Origin: SPCO01 sp964427285
GTDB lineage: Bacteria; Chloroflexota; Limnocylindria; Limnocylindrales; CSP1-4
Assembly: GCA_964427285.1 (NCBI GenBank)
Contig: CAYRTS010000008.1
Coordinates: forward strand, 8,545 to 72,544
Length of the DNA: 64,000 bases
Direction: 5' to 3'
Below, piece after piece: positions 1 to 8,356 of this stretch; within the stretch, counting starts at the first letter, position 1; every line of letters begins with the position of its first letter. The translations under genes were made by a program, and so were the position numbers. The notes beneath the pieces are model-generated. The model did no database searches, was not told the DNA's origin, and worked only from the letters and a program-made list of their open reading frames with translations.

Positions 1-1
1 G

Positions 2-586
2 GACGCGGCGGTTCGCGCGGCACTTGAGGCCCTGGCCGCAACCGCCTCCCGGGTTCCGTTGATGCCGCGGGTGGAGCACGTGCAGCTGCTAGACCCCGCG
101 GATCGAGGCCTGTTCGTCGCGGCCGGAGTTGGCGCGAGCGTCCAGCCATTCCACGTTGGCACGGACGCGGCCCAGGCCCGGATGCTGTGGGGAGCGCGCG
201 CCGAAGCGCATGGCTACACCTGGGCCTCGATCGCGGCGACCGGGGCGGTCCTCGCGTTCGGCACGGACGCCCCTGTCGAATCCCTGGACCCGTGGCCTGG
301 TCTCGCGTTGGCCGTCCGACGCCAGGATCCACGTTGGCCGGCGGGGACGCCACCATTCGGAGCCCACGAGGCGCTCAGGCTGGACCGGGCACTGCGGGCG
401 GCGTGCGTCGATCCGGCCCTGCTGGCCGGGGAACTTGATCGCGGCCGGCTGACCGTGGGCCAGCGGGCGGACCTGGCGGTCATCCCAGCCGCCGCGTTGC
501 GTGAACCCGTCGAGCCGGGTGGGGCGCTGGCGTCGACCCGACCCAGCCTGGTCATCCTCAACGGGCAGGTCGTCTTCGAGCACTGA
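2..586 (+). CDS. Amidohydrolase family protein (YtcJ-like), C-terminal part, cut by window edge
   Basis: The open frame runs in from the left edge, so only the last 194 residues are seen. Residues such as RVEHVQLLDP, the GVGASVQP stretch and the FGTDAPVE motif match the C-terminal metal-binding half of Amidohydro_3 (YtcJ/AepA-like) enzymes, in which the Asp of the F-G-[ST]-D motif binds the catalytic metal. The end, RADLAVIPA followed by LVILNGQVVFE, is the usual beta-sandwich return of amidohydrolases. The natural substrate cannot be told from sequence; the family hydrolyses amide or imide bonds in small molecules. The gene converges on the oxidoreductase and a strong hairpin follows its stop codon. 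Confidence 0.85.
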   Translation, partial: DAAVRAALEALAATASRVPLMPRVEHVQLLDPADRGLFVAAGVGASVQPFHVGTDAAQARMLWGARAEAHGYTWASIAATGAVLAFGTDAPVESLDPWPGLALAVRRQDPRWPAGTPPFGAHEALRLDRALRAACVDPALLAGELDRGRLTVGQRADLAVIPAAALREPVEPGGALASTRPSLVILNGQVVFEH

Positions 587-590
587 CCGT

Positions 591-617
591 CTACGACGTC
601 GTCCTACGACGTCGTAG
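591..617. terminator. Perfect inverted repeat between convergent genes, likely bidirectional terminator
   Basis: CTACGACGTCGT (591-602) and its exact reverse complement ACGACGTCGTAG (606-617) are separated by only 3 nt, giving a 12-bp stem. It lies 4 nt after the stop of the rightward amidohydrolase gene and contains the stop codon of the leftward oxidoreductase gene. There is no long T-run, so it is not a classical intrinsic terminator. Its position at a convergent junction fits transcription termination or mRNA 3'-end protection. Confidence 0.6.
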
Positions 618-2025
618 CAATCGTGGGCTGCGACCCGCCCCGGGACGCCGGACTCCCAGGGCCCAGCTGCCGTCGAGCGTCGGCAAACAGCCCGTTGAAG
701 ATCCGCGACGTGGATGGGAACGCATGGATCGTCTCGGCAAGGACATCAACGCTGACATGCGCCTTGATCGCCAGGACACACTCGTGGATCGCGGCAGAGG
801 CGTCGGGGCAGGCCATCGCCGCGCCGACAAGCTCCCGAGTCGCCCGGTCCACGACGATCGAAACGTGACCGACCGTGGCCTGGACGGCGTATCCCCGCGC
901 AGTCGTGGCGAACTCGGCCACGAGCTCGAAGACGTCCAGACCAGCGTCGCGGGCCTGGTCGGGCGTGAGACCAACGGAGGCCGCCTCCGGATCCATGTAG
1001 GTGGCCCGTGGCAGGGCTCGATAGTCGGGCGCAACAGGCTCACCGAGCGCCATCCGCACGGCGATCTCGCCCTGGTAGTGCGCCTGGTGCGTGTGCAGCT
1101 CCGGACCGGCGGCGTCACCGATCACCCATAGACCGTCCGCAATCCGCAGGCGACCGTCGCGTGGGAAGGGGGTTCGACCGCTTGTGTCGATGTCGTAGTG
1201 CTCGAGCCCAAGGTCGTCGATCGGGAACGTGCGTCCGGCGGCCAGCAGGATGACGTGACCCTCTGCCGTCGAGCCGTCATCGAGATCAATCACGTGCGCG
1301 CCGCCTGCGCCTGCGCCCGCGTGGGCCCGCATGGCGCGGACGCCGGTCCGAACCGTCACGCCGTCCCGTTCAAGGGCCGCCCGGATTGTCTCCGAGTTGC
1401 GCGGGTGATCGGTTGGCGCGAGACGAGGACCCGACTGGATGATCGTCGTGGGCACCTCGAACCGGGCGTAGACCTGGGCAAGTTCGCAGCCAGTCGGCCC
1501 GCCACCCAGGATCAACAGGCTTTTCGGAAGTTCACGAGTGAGCGTCGCATCGTGGTTGGTCCAGGTGGGAACGTCCGCGAGCCCATCGAGCCGGGGCTGC
1601 CTGGAGACCGAGCCGACGGCCACCACGACGTTGCGCGTGTGGAGCTCATGGGTTGCCCGGTCATGCGCGACGCTGACGAGGCCACGACCGGTGATCGTGG
1701 CGGTCCCCCGGTAGACGGCGACGCCCGCGCCCTCCAGGCCACGAACGTGGCCCGCGTCGCTGGGTTCGGTGGCATCGGCGGCCCGATTGACCATGTAGTC
1801 ACGCTGGTCAGAGGCGGCCGCCCAGTCGTAGCGTGCGGGATTGGCCGCATGGCGGGCCGCACCGTCAAGCAGCGACTTGGACGGCAGACAGCCCACGAAT
1901 GGGCAGCTGCCACCAAACCATCGGCGGTCAATCACGGCGACCGAGGCACCGAGCTCGCGCGCCTTGTAGGCGGCCGCCTCACCGGCGGGCCCAGCGCCGA
2001 TGATCACGAAGTCGTGGCTGTCCAT
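604..2025 (-). CDS. FAD-dependent pyridine nucleotide-disulfide oxidoreductase (LPD/mercuric reductase-like)
   Basis: 473 aa, the usual size of class I flavoprotein disulfide reductases. The FAD-binding motif VIIGAGPAGEAAA is at residues 7-19. The redox pair is in GGSCPFVGCLPSK (about 39-51, C-x4-C). The NAD(P)H motif LGGGPTGCELA is near 173, and a C-terminal dimerisation domain starts near RATYMDPEAASVG. In dihydrolipoamide dehydrogenase the C-terminal motif is H-x-H-P-T with a catalytic His. Here it reads IHAFPSTSR, so the catalytic His is replaced by Phe, and no E2/E3 complex genes are nearby. A general NAD(P)H-dependent reductase is therefore more likely than Lpd, and MerA features are absent. 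The ATG start has GGGAGAGGG upstream. Confidence 0.85.
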   Translation of the reverse strand: MDSHDFVIIGAGPAGEAAAYKARELGASVAVIDRRWFGGSCPFVGCLPSKSLLDGAARHAANPARYDWAAASDQRDYMVNRAADATEPSDAGHVRGLEGAGVAVYRGTATITGRGLVSVAHDRATHELHTRNVVVAVGSVSRQPRLDGLADVPTWTNHDATLTRELPKSLLILGGGPTGCELAQVYARFEVPTTIIQSGPRLAPTDHPRNSETIRAALERDGVTVRTGVRAMRAHAGAGAGGAHVIDLDDGSTAEGHVILLAAGRTFPIDDLGLEHYDIDTSGRTPFPRDGRLRIADGLWVIGDAAGPELHTHQAHYQGEIAVRMALGEPVAPDYRALPRATYMDPEAASVGLTPDQARDAGLDVFELVAEFATTARGYAVQATVGHVSIVVDRATRELVGAAMACPDASAAIHECVLAIKAHVSVDVLAETIHAFPSTSRIFNGLFADARRQLGPGSPASRGGSQPTIATTS

Positions 2026-2086
2026 TGCGTTACCCTCTCCCGCGCTCCTGGTCGTTCCGGCATTGTCGTCCCATACCGTGACCGTG

Positions 2087-2911
2087 TTACAACGCCGCTC
2101 GCTGTCTTCGCGCCTCGTAGAGCAGGATCCCTGCGCTCACGGAGACGTTGAGACTGTCGGCGACACCGAGCATCGGCAGGCGAACCGCTTCAAAGCCGGC
2201 GCCGGCCCACGCCGAAGTCAAGCCCTCGGTCTCAGTCCCCAGCGCGATCGCGATGGGGCCGGTCAGGTCGATCTCCGTGTAGAGGCGATCTGCGTCCGGA
2301 CGGGCCGCCACGACGCGCAGCCCACGGGCCCTGAGCCACGGCACGACCACTTCCGTTGTCGCGACTGCAAGGGGCACGCTGAACACGGTCCCGGCACTGG
2401 CTCGAATCGCATTCGGATTGAACGGATCGGTCCGGGCGTCGGCGAGGATCAGGGCGTCCACGCCCGCTCCATCTGCCGAGCGCAGGACGGCACCGATGTT
2501 GCCGGGCTTCTCGACCCCCTCAATCACGACGACCAGCGGATCGGCCGCCAGGGTGAGGTTAACCAGGTCAAGCGACGGGATCGCCACGATTGCCACGATC
2601 CCATCGGCACGCTCACCGAAGGCGAGCTTGGCGAGGACGGCCTCACTGACCGAGGTAACCCTGGTGCCGGCAGCGGCGATTCGATCGAGCACGGCTCGCG
2701 CGTCGGCGCCGGCCAGCCTTGGTTCGCACAGGAACACGTCGGTCGCGATCACGCCGGCATCCAGGGCACGACGCAACTCGCGGGCGCCGTCGATCAGGGT
2801 CAGCCCAGTTCGATCTCGCTCGCGACGGTCACGCAGGGCGATGGCCGCCCTGATCCGGGGATTGGCCGCGCTGGTCACGACCCGCCGGGGAGGGGAGGCG
2901 CCCTGACTCAT
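2087..2911 (-). CDS. TrmH/SpoU-family RNA 2'-O-ribose methyltransferase
   Basis: 274 aa. The C-terminal half has the three SPOUT motifs: VEKPGNIGAVLRSADG (motif 1, with the N-x-G-x-x-x-R signature), GTETEGL (motif 2) and LPMLGVADSLNVSVSAG (motif 3). The N-terminal part resembles the substrate-binding domain of RlmB/TsnR-type enzymes. It should use S-adenosylmethionine to methylate a ribose 2'-OH in rRNA or tRNA; the exact nucleotide cannot be inferred. I chose the ATG at 2911 over an upstream codon at 2929 because it overlaps the TGA of the preceding methyltransferase as ATGA, so the two genes are probably translationally coupled. Confidence 0.88.
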   Translation of the reverse strand: MSQGASPPRRVVTSAANPRIRAAIALRDRRERDRTGLTLIDGARELRRALDAGVIATDVFLCEPRLAGADARAVLDRIAAAGTRVTSVSEAVLAKLAFGERADGIVAIVAIPSLDLVNLTLAADPLVVVIEGVEKPGNIGAVLRSADGAGVDALILADARTDPFNPNAIRASAGTVFSVPLAVATTEVVVPWLRARGLRVVAARPDADRLYTEIDLTGPIAIALGTETEGLTSAWAGAGFEAVRLPMLGVADSLNVSVSAGILLYEARRQRAAL

Positions 2912-3756
2912 GCGTCGCCGCCCGGCCATCTGGCGAACGCGCCGAGATCGAGTCGACGATTGTCGTCGGTGGACAGCGCGAGCTCGCCGCGATCGAACGC
3001 GCGAGGCGGCCGCCCGAGCGCTTGCGCCAGGCCTGTAGCAAGCCGGTCACCATCGTAGCCCGGCGTATGGGCGGTGAGCAGGACGAAGCCCCCTGGTTCG
3101 AGCGCCCGCGAGGCTGCCGTGAGGAGCCCATCGAGGTGGTCCTCCAACCGCCAGGGCTGGCCGGCCGGACCGTGGCCGTAGGTCGGCGGATCCAGCACGA
3201 GCCCGGCGTACCGACGAGTTCGTCGCGTCTCGCGTTCCGTGAAGCCACGCCCGTCGTCCACGATCCAGCGGATGGGCCGGTCACCCAGCCCGGACAGTGT
3301 CGCGTTGTGGCGTGCCCAGGCGACGGTGGGCCGCGCCGCGTCAACGTGGGTCACCGCCGCACCCGCCGCAGCCAGGGCGAGCGTCGCAAGCCCCGTGTAC
3401 GCGAACAGGTGGAGCACCGTCGGCGTGCCTCCGACCTCGATCCGCTCGGCCACCTGAGTCCGCAGCCACGGGAGCATCGCGAGGTGTTCGGGGAAGAGAC
3501 CCAGCTGCCCGGTCTCGGTGGGACGTAACTCCATCACGAGCTCATCCAGCCGGATCGGCCATGCCCCATCGTGGGCGGCCGGCCCGGACCATCCGCGCTC
3601 GCGATCGAAACGCAGGTCGGCCGCAATCCATGAAGCCGGTGCCCCTCTGGCGCCGAGGGCAGCCGGGTGTGGACGGTCGACGACGCGGTTGTCGAACGCC
3701 TCGAGGCGAGCGCCGCCACCGAAGTCGACCAGACTGCATGCCCCATTGGTTTGCAC
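2908..3756 (-). CDS. Class I SAM-dependent methyltransferase, RlmI/RlmK-like (COG1092)
   Basis: 282 aa. A Rossmann methyltransferase fold is visible: the SAM-binding loop LHLFAYTGLATLALAAAGA, the acidic strand end VTHVDA and the catalytic loop LDPPTYGHG, which is typical of 23S rRNA m5C methyltransferases of the RlmI group. It is shorter than RlmI (about 396 aa) because the N-terminal PUA domain is missing. The likely role is rRNA base methylation. It overlaps the downstream TrmH gene by 4 bp, so two rRNA/tRNA modification enzymes form one operon. The start is GTG with no clear ribosome-binding site, and the true N-terminus may differ by a few codons. Confidence 0.82.
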   Translation of the reverse strand: MQTNGACSLVDFGGGARLEAFDNRVVDRPHPAALGARGAPASWIAADLRFDRERGWSGPAAHDGAWPIRLDELVMELRPTETGQLGLFPEHLAMLPWLRTQVAERIEVGGTPTVLHLFAYTGLATLALAAAGAAVTHVDAARPTVAWARHNATLSGLGDRPIRWIVDDGRGFTERETRRTRRYAGLVLDPPTYGHGPAGQPWRLEDHLDGLLTAASRALEPGGFVLLTAHTPGYDGDRLATGLAQALGRPPRAFDRGELALSTDDNRRLDLGAFARWPGGDA

Positions 3757-3850
3757 CGGCGGATCATGACGGCCTCACTCGATGCAGGTTGGGTGACCGC
3801 GTCTTCAGGTTCGCCCCCCGAGCGCCTACGTTTCGACGGGTAGGGTAGGG

Positions 3851-6169
3851 TTGTGCCCGGACCGCGGGAGCCGATGCACGAATGCGGGTCGCGTCACCCG
3901 CGCTCCCCAGAGGATTTCCTCCATATCCGACCCAGGCGAGACCCAGGCAGCTCCTGAGCGCGCATTCCTGCCCCACGTCGAGGGCCTGCGCGCGGTCGCC
4001 GTACTCGCCGTGCTCTGGTACCACGTGGGCCTGCCGGGGATGCCCGGCGGGTTTGTCGGGGTTGACATCTTCTTCGTCATCTCCGGCTTCCTGATCACCG
4101 GGCTCCTGCTGCGCGAACGGGAGGTCACCGGCCGGATCTCGCTGCGCCACTTCTACTCGCGGAGATTGCGCCGGATCCTGCCGGCCGTACTCGCCACGAT
4201 TGTCGCCACGACGGCGATCGCCGCGCTCGTCCTGGCTCCGTTGCAGGTTCCCGGGATCGCGCTCGATGGGGCCGCGTCAGCGCTCTCGTTGGGTAACGTG
4301 CGGTTTGCGCTCGAGTCGGCGGACTACTTCTCGGCGTCGGAGCCGTCGCCCTTCCGCCACCTGTGGTCCCTCGGCGTCGAGGAGCAGTTCTACCTCGTCT
4401 GGCCGGCGCTCCTGGCTGTAGCCCTGAGGGTCAGCCGGTCCCGTCAGTCCGTTGGGGCCCTGGTGGGCGGGCTCGCGATCGCCTCGTTCGGGTTCGGCCT
4501 GTGGTTGACGGACCTCTTCGCACCGTGGGCGTTCTATTCGCTACCGAGCCGGCTTTGGGAGCTTGCGCTGGGCGCTTTCATCGCGTTCTGCGCGGCCTGG
4601 ATCGCCCGACGACCCGCACCCGTGCTCCTCGTCGTTGGCTGCCTCGGCGCGGTGCTTGTCGGCGCAGCCGTGGTCATGATCGACGGTTCCACGCCCTATC
4701 CGGGCCTGGCTGCCCTGCTGCCCACCCTTGGGGCGGCGGCGCTGATCGTGGGCGGCGGGGTCGGCCCCGTCGGCTGGATCCTGACGCGACCGCCAGTCCG
4801 CTTTATCGGGCGGATCTCTTATTCGCTGTACCTGTGGCACTGGCCGATCCTGGTGCTGCCGGCCCTGGCGACCGCCAACTCGCTGCCACTTGAATTCCGA
4901 TTGGCGCTGGGAGGCGCGTCCATCGTCGTCGCCGCCGCAAGCTGGCGTTTCATCGAGGAACCCTTCCGCCGGGGATGGCGATGGACCGGGCACCCCCGTC
5001 TGGTCGTGGCCACGACGCTGAGCACCGCGGTAGCGGTGGCGGCCCTGGCGATCGGGATCGGGGACTTCAGCCTTGGACGGCTGGCATCGGGCGGGGCATC
5101 GGGCGTGGCATCGGGCGGAGTTGCAGCGGCCGCGCCTGTCGCCTCGGCGTCTTCAGCGTCGGGCTCAGCGGTGCCAGGTAACGAGGGCAGTCCCCAGGTC
5201 TCGGCACCCCCTCTGCCAGTGGCGTCGGCGGGTGGATCATCCGTGGCCACGGACCCCCTGGCATCCGTGGGTCCAGGCAGCTCACCGGCAGGTTCCGGCG
5301 CACCGCCATTGCTCGAGCCGACCCCCGCTCCAACCCCCGCTCCGACCCCCGCTCCGACCCTTGAGCCGACCCCGGTGCCGAACCCATGGCCGATCCCGCC
5401 GGACCTTCGACCGACCCTGGCCACCGCCGCCAAGGACAAGGAACGGATCATCGCCGACGGCTGTTTCATGAGCCTGCGCGGCAGCCGGCCACCGGATTGC
5501 GTCTATGGCGATCCTGAAGGGCTCGTTACGGTCGCGCTCGTCGGCGACTCCCACGCGGCGCACTGGTTCCCGGCTGTGGAAGCGATTGCCAATGCCCGCG
5601 GCTGGCGGCTACTGGTCTTCGTCAAGGCCTCGTGCGTGTTCGTCGACCTGCCGATCTACTCACCGCTCCTCAAGCGCCAATACACCGAATGTGAAGCCTG
5701 GCGCCCCAACGTAGTCGACCGACTGATCGACGAACAGCCCGATCTCACCATCGTGTCGTCCGATCGCTGGTTGCCCACATCGGTCTCGCGCGATGCCGAT
5801 CCGACCCGCCAGGGCGAGGCGATGGCCCGCCTGCTCAACCAGATCCCGGGTGCGATCGCGATCATCGCCGACACGCCCGCGTCCCGGGTCGACGTGCCGG
5901 TCTGCCTCTCGCAGAACGCGGCCGATATCACTCGCTGCGCCACGACCCGGGTCGTGGCCTTTGGACGCCAGCAAGCCGTGCGCGAGCGGGTCGCGGCCCT
6001 CGCAGCCAACGCCACGTTCGTGGATCTCTCGGACGCGATCTGCCCTGCAGAACCGTGCCAGGCAGTCGTGGCCGGGATGATCGTGCAGCGCGACGATCAC
6101 CACCTGACCGCCACGTTCGCGACCTCGCTGGCGGGTGTCCTCGAATCCGCCCTCCCGATCCCGCCCTGA
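3851..6169 (+). CDS. Membrane acyltransferase (OafA/YrhL type) with C-terminal SGNH domain
   Basis: 772 aa. Residues about 38-370 form an Acyltransferase_3 domain with roughly ten hydrophobic segments. It carries the catalytic-site His in LWYHVG and the signature RHLWSLGVEEQFYLVWP. A Pro/Ala/Ser/Thr-rich linker follows (about 420-515) with a repeated PTPAP unit. The end is an extracytoplasmic SGNH hydrolase-like domain with VALVGDSHAAHW (block I) and a terminal DDHHL (block V). Such fusions O-acetylate surface polysaccharides or peptidoglycan. No other polysaccharide genes lie beside it. The start is uncertain: TTG at 3851 is the first option, and no good ribosome-binding site is seen. Confidence 0.88.
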   Translation: MCPDRGSRCTNAGRVTRAPQRISSISDPGETQAAPERAFLPHVEGLRAVAVLAVLWYHVGLPGMPGGFVGVDIFFVISGFLITGLLLREREVTGRISLRHFYSRRLRRILPAVLATIVATTAIAALVLAPLQVPGIALDGAASALSLGNVRFALESADYFSASEPSPFRHLWSLGVEEQFYLVWPALLAVALRVSRSRQSVGALVGGLAIASFGFGLWLTDLFAPWAFYSLPSRLWELALGAFIAFCAAWIARRPAPVLLVVGCLGAVLVGAAVVMIDGSTPYPGLAALLPTLGAAALIVGGGVGPVGWILTRPPVRFIGRISYSLYLWHWPILVLPALATANSLPLEFRLALGGASIVVAAASWRFIEEPFRRGWRWTGHPRLVVATTLSTAVAVAALAIGIGDFSLGRLASGGASGVASGGVAAAAPVASASSASGSAVPGNEGSPQVSAPPLPVASAGGSSVATDPLASVGPGSSPAGSGAPPLLEPTPAPTPAPTPAPTLEPTPVPNPWPIPPDLRPTLATAAKDKERIIADGCFMSLRGSRPPDCVYGDPEGLVTVALVGDSHAAHWFPAVEAIANARGWRLLVFVKASCVFVDLPIYSPLLKRQYTECEAWRPNVVDRLIDEQPDLTIVSSDRWLPTSVSRDADPTRQGEAMARLLNQIPGAIAIIADTPASRVDVPVCLSQNAADITRCATTRVVAFGRQQAVRERVAALAANATFVDLSDAICPAEPCQAVVAGMIVQRDDHHLTATFATSLAGVLESALPIPP

Positions 6170-6232
6170 TCGGCGCGTCCACCTGATCGGCGCGTCCACC
6201 TGATCGGCGCGATCACCCGACCGGCGCGGTCA
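6165..6232. repeat. Four tandem copies of a 17-bp unit
   Basis: The unit CCTGATCGGCGCGTCCA occurs at 6165-6181 and 6182-6198. Degenerate copies ending GATCA (6199-6215) and GGTCA (6216-6232) follow directly. The first copy contains the stop codon of the acyltransferase gene, so the array probably grew from the gene's own 3' end. Its function is unknown. Confidence 0.8.
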
Positions 6233-6246
6233 GCTGGCGCTGATCG

Positions 6247-6276
6247 TTGTCGCGCGGCGGCGGCCCGGGGTATGAT
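6247..6276 (+). promoter_or_regulatory. Probable sigma70-type promoter for tRNA-Val (and thrS)
   Basis: TTGTCG at 6247-6252 and TATGAT at 6271-6276 are separated by 18 bp, close to the housekeeping consensus. They lie about 110 bp before the tRNA. No other promoter-like sequence is evident before thrS, so the tRNA and thrS may be cotranscribed. Confidence 0.45.
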
Positions 6277-6385
6277 GCCGGTCGCCGCTGGCACCTCGAT
6301 CCCGCGGTCACGGATTCGGCGCGGATGTGGAACACCCGCGAGCCAACGAACCCGAGGCTTCACGGAACGGGGTACCGGCGACGTC

Positions 6386-6462
6386 GGGCGGCTAGCTCAG
6401 CTGGTTAGAGCACTTGCTTGACATGCAAGAGGTCACTGGTTCGAGTCCAGTGTCGCCCACCA
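6386..6462 (+). tRNA. tRNA-Val (anticodon GAC)
   Basis: This is a full cloverleaf. The acceptor GGGCGGC (6386-6392) pairs with GTCGCCC (6452-6458) with one G-U pair. The D arm is GCTC/GAGC. The anticodon stem CTTGC/GCAAG encloses the loop TTGACAT, giving anticodon GAC. The T arm ACTGG/CCAGT has loop TTCGAGT. The 3' terminal CCA is encoded (6460-6462). It ends 58 bp before the thrS start. Confidence 0.97.
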
Positions 6463-6520
6463 CACATCAACATTGGAGGCGGGCGGACCCGCGGGATCGT
6501 CGATTCTCGGGGAGGCGCGC

Positions 6521-8356
6521 GTGACTGACCAGCGGATCGACGAAGCCATCGAGGTCGGCTTCGAGGCACCGGAGCGCGGCTCAGCCCATGAACTGCTTGA
6601 CGCCGGCGCGCACAGCGAACTCGATGCCATGCGTCACTCAGCCGCACACGTCATGGCCGAGGCGGTTCTTGCCCTGTTTCCCGGGACCAGGCTCGGGATC
6701 GGCCCGGCCATCGCCGATGGGTTCTACTACGACTTCGCGCTGCCGCGACCGCTGACCCCGGACGATCTCGCGTCGATCGAGGCGCGGATGGCCGCCAGCG
6801 TTGCCGCCAACCACCCATTTGTCCGCCGCGAGTTGCCACCAGCGGACGGCCGCGCGTTCTTTGCCGACCAGGGTCAGCCGTTCAAGGTCGAAATCCTCGA
6901 CGACCTTGCCTTCGCATCCCGGCGTGACGGAACGCCGATGCCGCCGACCTCGGTCTACGAGCATGGTTCGTTCATCGACCTCTGCAAGGGTCCCCACGTC
7001 ACCTCGACCGGAGAGATCGGTCCGTTCAAGCTGCTGGCCGTTGCTGGCGCGTACTGGCGGGGCGACCAGAAGCGCGACATGCTCCAGCGCGTCTACGGCA
7101 CGGTCTGGCCGTCGCAGGAGGACCTGGATCAGTACCTGTGGCGGCGCGACGAGGCGAAGAAGCGCGATCATCGCCGGCTCGGGGTTCAGTTGGACCTGTT
7201 CAGCTTTCACGACATCAGTCCCGGGGCCGCCTTCTGGCACCCGAAAGGCTGGACCCTCTACCGGACCCTGGAAAACGCCATGCGGGAACTCCAGGCGGCG
7301 CGCGGGTACCAGGAGATCTACACGCCCCCGCTGGTCCATCAGAAGCTATGGGAGCAATCCGGTCACTGGGACCTCTACCGTGACCACATGTTCCTGGTCG
7401 AGGCCGAAGAGCAGACCTTCAGCCTCAAGCCGATGAACTGCCCCGAGTCGACGTACATCTACAGGAGCCGGGTCCGCTCGTATCGGGAGCTGCCACTTCG
7501 CTTGTCGGAGTACGGGAAACTGCACCGCAACGAGCTGTCGGGCGCCCTGTCCGGCCTGACCAGAGTCCGGCACTTCGTGACCGACGACGCGCACATCTAC
7601 GTCCGACCGGATCAGATTGGCTCGGAGATCGAAGCGCTCCTTGGCGAAGTGCGCGAGTCATATTCGTGGGTTGGGTTGACCCCGCGCTTCACCTTCGGGA
7701 CGCGGCCGGACAAGGCGCTTGGGGACGCCGCGCTGTGGGACAAGGCCGAAGGCCTTATCCGCGCAGCCCTGGAGAGCTCCGGCGTCGACTATCGCGTCAA
7801 GGACAAGGACGGGGCCTTCTACGCGCCCAAGATCGACATCCAGATCGAGGATGCGCTGGGTCGCGAGTGGCAGACAGCGACGATCCAGGTGGATCTCGTG
7901 ATGCTGCCAGAGCGGTTCGACCTGCACTACATCGACGAAGAAGGGCTCCAGCAGCGTCCGGTCGCCATCCATCGCGCCATCTACGGCTCCCTCGAGCGCT
8001 TCATCGGCGTGATTACCGAGCACTTTGCGGGCGCCTTCCCGTTCTGGCTGGCACCGGTCCAGGCGATGGTCATCCCGATCGCCGATCGGCACATCGAAGC
8101 GGCGAACGAGCTGGCTGCGCTGCTCCGCGCCCGGGGGCTCCGGATCGAGGTCGACGACTCCTCGAACCGGATGCAGAACAAGATCCGGCTGGCCCAGGAG
8201 CAGAAGATCCCGTACATGGTGGTGCTCGGCGATCGTGAGATCGAGGCACGAACGGCATCCCCGCGCACTCGCGCCGGCGAGCAGCAACCGGCCGAGGGGT
8301 GGGACTCCTTCGCAGATCGCCTGGCCGCCGAGTCCAAGGAGCGACGGGTCAACTAG
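6521..8356 (+). CDS. thrS: Threonyl-tRNA synthetase lacking the N-terminal TGS domain
   Basis: 611 aa; charges tRNA-Thr. The editing domain has its His pair in MRHSAAHVM (about 35) and the Cys/His of DLCKGPHV. The class II core has the zinc ligand in KPMNCPE, motif 2 in LSEYGKLHRNE and motif 3 in YGSLERFIG, followed by the anticodon-binding domain (VVLGDREIE). Only about 34 residues precede the editing domain, against about 70 in E. coli ThrS, so the TGS domain is absent. The GTG at 6521 has GGGGAGG 5 nt upstream; a TTG at 6473 lacks such a site. Confidence 0.95.
   Translation: MTDQRIDEAIEVGFEAPERGSAHELLDAGAHSELDAMRHSAAHVMAEAVLALFPGTRLGIGPAIADGFYYDFALPRPLTPDDLASIEARMAASVAANHPFVRRELPPADGRAFFADQGQPFKVEILDDLAFASRRDGTPMPPTSVYEHGSFIDLCKGPHVTSTGEIGPFKLLAVAGAYWRGDQKRDMLQRVYGTVWPSQEDLDQYLWRRDEAKKRDHRRLGVQLDLFSFHDISPGAAFWHPKGWTLYRTLENAMRELQAARGYQEIYTPPLVHQKLWEQSGHWDLYRDHMFLVEAEEQTFSLKPMNCPESTYIYRSRVRSYRELPLRLSEYGKLHRNELSGALSGLTRVRHFVTDDAHIYVRPDQIGSEIEALLGEVRESYSWVGLTPRFTFGTRPDKALGDAALWDKAEGLIRAALESSGVDYRVKDKDGAFYAPKIDIQIEDALGREWQTATIQVDLVMLPERFDLHYIDEEGLQQRPVAIHRAIYGSLERFIGVITEHFAGAFPFWLAPVQAMVIPIADRHIEAANELAALLRARGLRIEVDDSSNRMQNKIRLAQEQKIPYMVVLGDREIEARTASPRTRAGEQQPAEGWDSFADRLAAESKERRVN

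Noticed and set aside
1198..2151. 317-aa plus-strand frame over the oxidoreductase gene
   Set aside because: Antisense shadow of a well-supported flavoprotein gene; no family similarity.
3851..4094. Chance that the acyltransferase starts further downstream
   Set aside because: No ATG/GTG/TTG before the first conserved residues, so the upstream TTG was kept, although its ribosome-binding site is poor.
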